Shown here in pieces: positions 57,983 to 64,000 of a stretch of 64,000 nt of DNA. The notes beneath the pieces were generated by a model, which was not told the DNA's origin, ran no database searches, and saw nothing but the letters and a program-made list of their open reading frames with translations. The stretch covers positions 106,139 through 170,138 of the forward strand of contig JADFCY010000001.1 of NCBI GenBank assembly GCA_018263335.1, given 5' to 3'. Position 1 is the stretch's first letter. Each line of letters starts with the position of its first letter. Source of the stretch: Methanolinea sp. (GTDB lineage: Archaea; Halobacteriota; Methanomicrobia; Methanomicrobiales; Methanospirillaceae). A program made the translations under genes and the position numbers.

Positions 57983-58984
57983 ATGCCCCTTCTCCTTCAT
58001 CCGCATACACCCTACGATTTCGCCCTGAGCTGCCGGGTATTTTCTGAAGGTGACCCATCTGTCAGGAGGTTTGAGCAGGGGACCTTCCGGCAGGTGTTAC
58101 GGGTCAATGGGAAGCCTGCTCTTGTCCAGGTCAGGGACGTTGGCGAGGAGTGGGATCCGGTCCTCGCTGTCGATATCCTCCCAGGAGGCGGGGTTACCCC
58201 GCGGGAGAGAGAAAAGGCAGAAGAGCAGGTCTCTTCACTCCTCAGCATCCATGACGACCTGGAGCAGTTTTTCATTGCGATACGCCACGATCCCGTGATG
58301 TCAGGTATTTCCCGCGATCTCCTTGGCCTGCGTGCACCGCAGTCGGCCACGGTATTCGAGGCCCTCGTCGCGTCGATCATCGAGCAGCAGATATCCGTAA
58401 GGGTTGCACGGGTGATCGAGGCCAGGATGGTCAGGAGGCTCGGGGAACGGCTGGAGGTTGCCGGGAGGACGTATTTTGCATACCCTGCCCCTGAGGACCT
58501 CGCGGCATGCACAGCCGAAGACTTACGCTCCTGCGGCCTCTCTGCGCGGAAGGGTGAGTACATCCGGGATGCGGCTGGGATGGTTGCAGACGGGACGCTC
58601 GACCTCGAGTCGCTGAAGGAAGTCCACGATTCCAACCGCATCATCGAAGAACTGTGCGAATTGCGTGGTGTCGGGAGGTGGACCGCGGAATTTGTCCTCC
58701 TCCGGGGAATGCACAGGCTTGATATCATCCCTGCCGACGACCTGGGTGTCAGGCGGGCAATCGCGAGCGCATATTATCCCGGTCAAAGGATCTCAGCCGT
58801 CCGGGCACGGGCCATCGCAGAGCAATGGGGGGCGTGGAAGGGTCTTGCCGCGTATTACCTCCTTGTTGCCGAACATGGCGTCCACGCCCGAGGAAAAGAT
58901 GGGGAGGGGCCAGGAAAAGGGACACACGAATCAAGAAGGACCAGTGCTCGGACCGGACCACTGAAGGGATTTACGCACACATGA
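57983..58984 (+). CDS. AlkA-type DNA glycosylase
   Basis: 333 residues: N-terminal beta domain, then the HhH-GPD domain. LRGVGRWTAEFVLLR is the HhH, and the catalytic Asp is D253 in IIPADDLGVR. It removes alkylated bases such as 3-methyladenine. The last 35 residues are a polar tail with no fold. Confidence 0.87.
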   Translation: MPLLLHPHTPYDFALSCRVFSEGDPSVRRFEQGTFRQVLRVNGKPALVQVRDVGEEWDPVLAVDILPGGGVTPREREKAEEQVSSLLSIHDDLEQFFIAIRHDPVMSGISRDLLGLRAPQSATVFEALVASIIEQQISVRVARVIEARMVRRLGERLEVAGRTYFAYPAPEDLAACTAEDLRSCGLSARKGEYIRDAAGMVADGTLDLESLKEVHDSNRIIEELCELRGVGRWTAEFVLLRGMHRLDIIPADDLGVRRAIASAYYPGQRISAVRARAIAEQWGAWKGLAAYYLLVAEHGVHARGKDGEGPGKGTHESRRTSARTGPLKGFTHT

Positions 58985-59069
58985 CACAAAATAGTTGAAA
59001 AAAGAACGCACGTGCCATCCGGCGCACCCTTAGACATCCCTGCATCTTCACCGCTATCAACGTGCTCCT

Positions 59070-59080
59070 CTTTATAAATA
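59070..59080 (+). promoter_or_regulatory. TATA box CTTTATAAATA
   Basis: One of the strongest TATA boxes in the window, 23-33 bases before an ATG at 59103. It argues that something is transcribed here even though the longest frame is broken. Confidence 0.55.
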
Positions 59081-59102
59081 GTGGTATCGCCTGTCCGGGG
59101 CA

Positions 59103-59254
59103 ATGGGGGTTCTCCCGGGTGACTATCTTCGGGGGGAACCGTGGTGATATTCGATGGATCTCAAATTCCCAGGCTGGGCAGGGTCATCTCAACTGAAGGG
59201 GATGAGGAGAAGATCCGGCATTATGTGGAGGAGGAACACAGGAGAAGCGAATGA
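59103..59254 (+). pseudogene. Small ORF interrupted by a one-base shift in a six-G run
   Basis: The ATG at 59103 follows the TATA box, but the frame ends after 14 codons. A second frame from GTG 59141 reads VVIFDGSQIPRLGRVI and then a charged tail ending EEEHRRSE (37 codons). Adding one G to the run at 59131-59136 would join them as one 50-residue protein, MGVLPGDYLRGG-TVVIFDG... This could be a mutation, a sequencing error, or a real gene that starts at GTG. Family unknown. Confidence 0.45.
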
Positions 59255-59341
59255 TACGCGATTTTTGAAGACAAAAATCAGGAAAAGTGACCCATTGGGT
59301 GATACGAGTCCTGCCTTGGAAGGAATGCCTGTTCGTTCTTT

Positions 59342-59800
59342 TTACTTCTCTTCCTTTACGGGCGGCTGGTTGATCATCCTCCAATAAAGCCCCAGCTCGC
59401 GGATAACATTCGCAAACTCGTCGAACTGGACCGGTTTTACGATATAACTGTTGACGCCAAGGTCATAGCTCTGGACAATATCCCGCTCTTCCCGAGATGA
59501 GGTCAGCACCACGACAGGGATGGTCCGTGTCTTTTCATCTTCTTTCAGGCGTCGCAGGACCTCGATCCCGTCCACCTTCGGGAGTTTGAGGTCAAGGAGG
59601 ATCACCCTTGGGGGCGTCCTGATGTCCCGTCCCCGGTATGGACCCGTTCCAAACACGTAGTCCAGGGCCTCCGCACCGTTCCAGGCAACATGGACCCTGT
59701 CCGAGAGGTTACACCACTGGAAGACATGGAGAATCAGCTCTACGTCATTTGGGTTGTCCTCGACGAGGAGTATCTCGGCAGGGTTTCCGATGTGCTCCAT
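59342..59800 (-). CDS. Stand-alone response regulator receiver protein
   Basis: 152 residues, a single CheY-like domain with E14/D15, phospho-acceptor D70, T100 and K122. It resembles Rcp1-type regulators. No output domain. Divergent from the six-PAS gene, 189 bases away. Confidence 0.92.
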   Translation of the reverse strand: MEHIGNPAEILLVEDNPNDVELILHVFQWCNLSDRVHVAWNGAEALDYVFGTGPYRGRDIRTPPRVILLDLKLPKVDGIEVLRRLKEDEKTRTIPVVVLTSSREERDIVQSYDLGVNSYIVKPVQFDEFANVIRELGLYWRMINQPPVKEEK

Positions 59801-59951
59801 GTGGAGACATGATACACCGGGAACGAAAAAGGTTGTGGGTGCAGGGCTCCTCGAAATTGATACAGAATCGCCAATTATCCCCCAATTGCGGTAATTAATA
59901 CCAGTTTATTCCGTAAAGACCCGCAATTTTCCAAATTATCATTGATTGGCA

Positions 59952-59960
59952 AATATTTAT
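59952..59960 (+). promoter_or_regulatory. TATA box for the PAS-array gene
   Basis: AATATTTAT is about 30-38 bases before the ATG at 59990. Confidence 0.45.
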
Positions 59961-59989
59961 GGTAGGGTGAGGGGGATCACAACACTGTT

Positions 59990-62521
59990 ATGATCCTTGA
60001 CCAGGAGAAGATCACGAGGATCAAGAGGCTCCTGAAGAGCAGACCGAAAGGGCTTACAATATCAGACATCTCCCAGATTCTTAAGTTCAACCGGAATTCG
60101 GTCGCAAAGTACCTGGAAATCCTTCTGATTACCGGCCAGGTGGAGGTGCGGCTTTACGGGAATGCAAAGGTCTATTCCCTCTCCCAGCGGGTTCCTATCT
60201 CCTCGATGCTGAAGTTTGCGACGGAACTGATACTGATCCTGGACTCTGATCAAAAGATCATTGACGTGAACGACAACTTCCTCTCATTCTTCTCAGTCCA
60301 GAAAGACTCCCTCCTCGGAAATGATATCAGGTCCGCAGGGATCCCTCGCCTCGCAGAGAACATTCCTGCAGAAATGATGACCGACTCCGCGCGGATGGGG
60401 GAGGGGAAGCGGGAGATTCGCCTCACCAGGGACGGAGCGGAATACTATTTTGCCTTGAAGATCGTCCCCACGGTCTTTGATGACGGGAGCAAGGGATTTA
60501 CCCTGATATTCGAGGATGTGACTCTCCCCCGGTTATACGAACAGAAACTCGAGATCAACGAGGCACGGTACAGGGCAATTGTCGAGGACCAGACCGAGCT
60601 TATCTGCAGGTATAACCGGGACTTACTCTTTACGTTCGTGAACGACGCGATATGTCAGTACGTCGGCCTTCCCCAGGAGGAGATCATCGGCAAAGACGTC
60701 TTATCTCAAGTATACGAGCATGACCGCGATATCGTGAAGAAGAATATCCTCTCACTCAGTCGCGAGCGGCCATACCTCTCCCACGAACAGCGGGTTATCG
60801 ACCCGCAGGGAAACATCCGCTGGCAGTACTGGACAAACAGGGCGATTTTCGACGAATCAGGGGAGATCGTGGAGTACCAGGGCGTGGGCAGGGACATCAC
60901 CGAGAGGAAGCATGCCGAGGAGAACCTCCTTGTAATGAACATGGCCATTGCGTCTTCCATCAATGGGATCGGGCTTGCGACGCTCGAAGGGAAGATTACC
61001 TATGCGAATGCTGCATTCCTGAGGATCTTTGGGATAGACCGACTGGAAGATATCCTTGGCACACACATCGAGACGCTCGCAAACCCTCTCAACCCAGGTC
61101 CAGGTGTAAAAGACGTGTTGCGGGCGCTCAGGGAGAAGGGGTCATGGAAGGGCGAGATCCTTCTCATCAGGAAGGATGGGACAAGGGTGCATACCCACCA
61201 TACTGCAAACCTGATCAGGGACAAGAATGGCAGTCCCATCGCGATGATGTCCTCTTTCATCGACATCACAGAGAAAGTCGAGGCCGAGAGAGAGATCCGG
61301 ATCAGGAATACCGCCATTGAATCTGCCACGAATGGCATTATCATCTCTGATCCGGAAGACCGCCTGATCTATGCAAACAAGGCATTCCTGCGCATTTTTG
61401 GTGCGAAGGAGACGGATAAAATGCCCCAGAAGTACGTGGCCGGTTTCTGGAAGATCGCTGAGGATATCGTGCCCCCAATTGAAGAGATCAAAAAGTCCCT
61501 CGACGCAGAATGGAAGTGGAGCGGGGAGCTCCGGTTGAGACTCCCCGGAGAAAATCCCAGGTTTTTCCAGGTCTCGGTAACCCGGGTGAGGGATACACAG
61601 GGTGCACCGCTCTGCGAGATCGGGACCTTCATGGACATCACGGACCAGAAGGCGATGGAGAAGGCATTGAAGACCACCTACGAGAAGCTGGAGGACGCCG
61701 TCGAGTTCATGCTGGACCCCACCTTCATCATCGGCCGCGACAGGCGGGTCATCGCTTGGAACCGGGCGCTTGAGACGCTTTCAGGTGTCAGGAGGGAGGA
61801 TATCATCGGCTCTGATACGTATCAGGATGCCTTCGGTTTCCTTGGGGGGACCCGCCCGATCCTGGTGGATATCCTTGACCTTCCCGCACACGAACTTGCG
61901 AAATCCTATCCCGGCATCCGCAGGTTCAAAGACAGCATTTTTGTAGAATCGGTAATCCCCGGAGGTCATGAGGGCAAGGGGATCTATGTCTGGGGAAAGG
62001 CTACCCCCCTCTTTGACCGTGATGGCAATATCATCGGTGCAATTGAGTCATTCCGGGACATGTCGGAATGGAGGCGGGCAAAGGAGACGCTGCAGCCGCA
62101 GACGCCTATGGGCGGGACAACTCACCAGTCTTTCGAACCTGCAGAAAGAGGCGGGAAAGATGAACTGGCATTCCTCGAGCGCGCCTTTGATCACCTCAAA
62201 GAAGGGGTTGCGATCCTCGACCGAAAGGCCCACATCCAGGTGGTGAACACTCCGTTCCAGGCGATGGCAAAGAGCGGGGAAGCCCACCTGGCAGGCAGGG
62301 ATTTTCTTCAGTTCTGCCATCCCGATGATGTCCCTCTCATAAGGGAGTATATCTCCCATCCCGAGAAAGAAAGGAACGAATCGCGTATTTTCAGGATGCA
62401 TGCCGCGGAAATGGACAAGGTTATGACTGCTGAAATATCGGCATTCGGGGACAGCGGGGGGATCCTCTCGAGGCACTTTATCGTTACAGTCCCCCAATCC
62501 GCGGAACCAGATCAGAGATAG
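59990..62521 (+). CDS. Six-PAS sensory protein with N-terminal winged helix, no kinase
   Basis: 843 residues. An N-terminal HTH/winged helix (about 1-65, TISDISQILKFNRNSVAKYLEIL, shortened: DISQILKFNRNSVAKYL) then PAS domains at about 74-190, 190-310, 315-430, 435-550, 560-690 and 725-840. No transmembrane helix, histidine kinase or other output domain follows. It is likely a cytoplasmic signal-responsive DNA-binding protein. Family common in Methanomicrobiales; ligands unknown. Confidence 0.85.
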   Translation: MILDQEKITRIKRLLKSRPKGLTISDISQILKFNRNSVAKYLEILLITGQVEVRLYGNAKVYSLSQRVPISSMLKFATELILILDSDQKIIDVNDNFLSFFSVQKDSLLGNDIRSAGIPRLAENIPAEMMTDSARMGEGKREIRLTRDGAEYYFALKIVPTVFDDGSKGFTLIFEDVTLPRLYEQKLEINEARYRAIVEDQTELICRYNRDLLFTFVNDAICQYVGLPQEEIIGKDVLSQVYEHDRDIVKKNILSLSRERPYLSHEQRVIDPQGNIRWQYWTNRAIFDESGEIVEYQGVGRDITERKHAEENLLVMNMAIASSINGIGLATLEGKITYANAAFLRIFGIDRLEDILGTHIETLANPLNPGPGVKDVLRALREKGSWKGEILLIRKDGTRVHTHHTANLIRDKNGSPIAMMSSFIDITEKVEAEREIRIRNTAIESATNGIIISDPEDRLIYANKAFLRIFGAKETDKMPQKYVAGFWKIAEDIVPPIEEIKKSLDAEWKWSGELRLRLPGENPRFFQVSVTRVRDTQGAPLCEIGTFMDITDQKAMEKALKTTYEKLEDAVEFMLDPTFIIGRDRRVIAWNRALETLSGVRREDIIGSDTYQDAFGFLGGTRPILVDILDLPAHELAKSYPGIRRFKDSIFVESVIPGGHEGKGIYVWGKATPLFDRDGNIIGAIESFRDMSEWRRAKETLQPQTPMGGTTHQSFEPAERGGKDELAFLERAFDHLKEGVAILDRKAHIQVVNTPFQAMAKSGEAHLAGRDFLQFCHPDDVPLIREYISHPEKERNESRIFRMHAAEMDKVMTAEISAFGDSGGILSRHFIVTVPQSAEPDQR

Positions 62522-63003
62522 AGCCCCTGTATCTTGAGAATCTCCTGGCTGTCCCCTGCTTTGGCATAGAGTTCCAGCGGCTCCTCGTTCAATTCAAGGA
62601 ACCTCTGCCCCCAGGGGGCGGTCTCGAGGATCAGGGAGGCCTGGTCCCGTTCGCCCAGGATGCAGAGTGCCGCGGCGAGCGCCTCCACCGATGAGAGCTT
62701 CCATGGCCTTCCGAAATTCACCGGGTTTGCCGCCAGGAGGAAAGGGAGGGCTCTTTGCCTCCTCCATGAGCGCGTGGGGATCTCCTCGAGTACCTCCCAC
62801 GAACAGTCAAGCGCCGTGATTGAGCGGACGGGACGGTCGGCCGGAGAAAGCGCCTGTTCGGCCCTTGGGTCCAGGAGCAGGGTATTGCGGGGAATCCGGG
62901 ATATTTTTGAGAGCACCCGCACGAGTCCTGACCGTTCCATTCGCTTGATGGTGCACTTTCGCGGGTCACAGGAATTGTCCCTGAATGCATACAGGGGAAT
63001 CAT
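62512..63003 (-). CDS. tsr3: Tsr3-like rRNA aminocarboxypropyltransferase
   Basis: 163 residues with DNSCDPRKCT at the start, DCSWEVLEE and FLLAANPVNFGRPWKLSSVEALAAAL (shortened: LLAANPVNFGRPWKLS). Tsr3 adds the aminocarboxypropyl group in small subunit rRNA. The end overlaps the end of the PAS gene by ten bases. Confidence 0.92.
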   Translation of the reverse strand: MIPLYAFRDNSCDPRKCTIKRMERSGLVRVLSKISRIPRNTLLLDPRAEQALSPADRPVRSITALDCSWEVLEEIPTRSWRRQRALPFLLAANPVNFGRPWKLSSVEALAAALCILGERDQASLILETAPWGQRFLELNEEPLELYAKAGDSQEILKIQGLYL

Positions 63004-63034
63004 CTATCTCCTCTTCGCATCTACCACTCTATCA

Positions 63035-63904
63035 ATGTACGTGTTGATGTCCCCATGTATCCTGCACCCCGAACTCCGGGCCCGCGGGATCACAAGGGAA
63101 TCGGACCTCCACGCGTTTGCAAAGGCAATCGAGCGCTGCCGAATTTTCGGAGTCGAGATCGTCCCGCTTCCGTGCCCTGAGACCCTATACCTCGGAAAAG
63201 ACCGTGACCCCGGTACATTCCTCGAGCGGCTCAACACGATCGAGTTCTCAGTCCTCCTGGACCGGCTTGAAGAAGAAGTGCGTGAGGTGATAGCGACCCG
63301 TGGCCCACCTCTCTGTTGTATTGGCGTCAATTCTTCCCCTACCTGCGGTGTCGATACCACCTATTATGGTGCTGATGAGGGAAAGCCGTCACGCCGTCCC
63401 GGGAGAGGTGTCTTTCTGGACCGATTTTCCGATGTTCCCCTGATCGATGTCCTCGCATTCGCCCGCTACCGCATCTACCTTGCCGCACCCCTCTTCTCAA
63501 CGGCGGAGAGGCGTTTCAATGCAGGGCTCTCCGAAATCCTCGCCGATCACCTCTTCTCGGTTTACCTTCCGCAGGAAGCAGGCGAGGAAGGGTGCTGCCG
63601 CACCGAGGAGGCCCAGCGGGAGATGTTTACACGCCACTGCGATGCCCTCTCAAGGTCTGACGTGGTGGTTGCGGTAATAGACGGTGCGGATGCCGATTCC
63701 GGGACTTCCTGGGAGATGGGGTATGCCTATGCCCGCGGAACCCCTGTTATATCTGTCAGAACGGATTTCAGGAGGGCGGGGGCACACGAGCACGTGAACC
63801 TGATGCTCGAGCAGTCATCCCGGGTGGTCCGGAACGAGGACGAGCTATTAGAAGTGTTGAAATCGCCGTTTGCGCTGAAAAATCAGTCGTTAAAATACAT
63901 ATAG
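63035..63904 (+). CDS. Methanogen two-part protein with C-terminal nucleoside deoxyribosyltransferase-like domain
   Basis: 289 residues from the ATG at 63035; the frame continues upstream antisense to tsr3 without a family pattern. Residues 1-130 resemble a Cys-motif domain (MSPCILHPELRARG, CPETLYLGKDRDPGTF, GVNSSPTCGVDTTYYG), similar to DUF523-type proteins. Residues about 145-285 carry the NDT-like domain with IYLAAPLFS and the late VAVIDGADADSGTSWEMGYAYA (shortened: DGADADSGTSWEMGYAYA). Enzymatic activity is not proven. Confidence 0.75.
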   Translation: MYVLMSPCILHPELRARGITRESDLHAFAKAIERCRIFGVEIVPLPCPETLYLGKDRDPGTFLERLNTIEFSVLLDRLEEEVREVIATRGPPLCCIGVNSSPTCGVDTTYYGADEGKPSRRPGRGVFLDRFSDVPLIDVLAFARYRIYLAAPLFSTAERRFNAGLSEILADHLFSVYLPQEAGEEGCCRTEEAQREMFTRHCDALSRSDVVVAVIDGADADSGTSWEMGYAYARGTPVISVRTDFRRAGAHEHVNLMLEQSSRVVRNEDELLEVLKSPFALKNQSLKYI

Positions 63905-63923
63905 TGTAATTAGAGAGGATTTT

Positions 63924-64000
63924 ATGATGAGAGCCGAATCAGGAAATGCGACCAAGTGTTATTTTGGGATCCAAAGAAAATCTCTGATTTTCATCATAAA
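63924..64000 (+). other. Possible start of another ORF and inverted repeat at the window end
   Basis: A GAGAGG-like ribosome site precedes ATGATG at 63924; the frame is open to the edge. TTTATGATGA at 63921-63930 is the exact inverse of TCATCATAAA at 63991-64000, so the segment may also be the stem of a repeat or a mobile-element end. Neither reading can be settled inside the window. Confidence 0.25.

Overview
The window is about 58% G+C archaeal DNA that I read as chromosome of a hydrogenotrophic methanogen of the order Methanomicrobiales (a Methanolinea-, Methanoregula- or Methanoculleus-like organism). The evidence is archaeal-only or archaeal-type machinery: Orc1/Cdc6 beside an origin, DP1 of DNA polymerase D, Hel308, the KEOPS subunit Cgi121, a RIO1 kinase, type II GAPDH, archaeal riboflavin synthase, TrpB2, two CofH-type coenzyme F420 enzymes, a family S26B signal peptidase, and TATA boxes 20-30 bases before many start codons that imply leaderless mRNAs. 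The genus call is inference.

Layout. 1-5262: truncated MEDS sensor, DASS-type anion transporter, ATP-NAD-kinase-like protein, TrpB2. 5369-13117: a metallo-beta-lactamase/kinase-like/STAS fusion, a stand-alone condensation-type acyltransferase, a phosphodiesterase, a HEAT protein, an aldehyde dehydrogenase and a GerW-DUF2953-GerW-like trio. 13193-19360: a six-gene minus-strand operon with one MacB-type ATPase and three tandem permeases. 19414-22269: CorA, an apparently exported acetolactate decarboxylase, a cytosine-deaminase-like enzyme and an AhpD-like protein, followed by a decayed ArsC-family gene. 22771-25952: aminotransferase and riboflavin genes (AGT-ribC-ribH-AAT), divergent from purE and an MFS transporter. 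28402-38531: thiC, MBL, DUF123, iron-sulfur flavoprotein, then two cofH paralogues flanking a NifX-MinD-MinD-DUF134 cluster and a radical SAM gene, then signal peptidase. 38702-42357: polymerase D small subunit and membrane pyrophosphatase. 42829-48592: cbiB-pdxS-pdxT, purA-trm112, and an aminotransferase and Lrp regulator downstream of orc1/cdc6. 49920-50550: a replication origin with inverted ORB elements around an A+T-rich core. 50627-56295: moaB, hel308-cgi121 and tyrS-rio1-KH. 56726-64000: GAPDH, AlkA-type glycosylase, a small (possibly frameshifted) ORF, response regulator, a six-PAS protein, Tsr3 and a nucleoside-deoxyribosyltransferase-like protein.

Much of the window is core cofactor (F420, riboflavin, PLP, thiamine, cobamide, molybdopterin) and information-processing genes in tight operons with 1-14 base overlaps. 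No tRNA, rRNA, CRISPR array or intact insertion sequence was seen. The less ordinary points are the MBL-kinase-like-STAS fusion, the Orange-protein-like MinD cluster with a palindrome at its promoter, the GerW trio, the tripled permeases, the exported acetolactate decarboxylase, the origin with its promoter-abutting ORB and mini-ORFs, and the two broken genes at 22290-22738 and 59103-59254.
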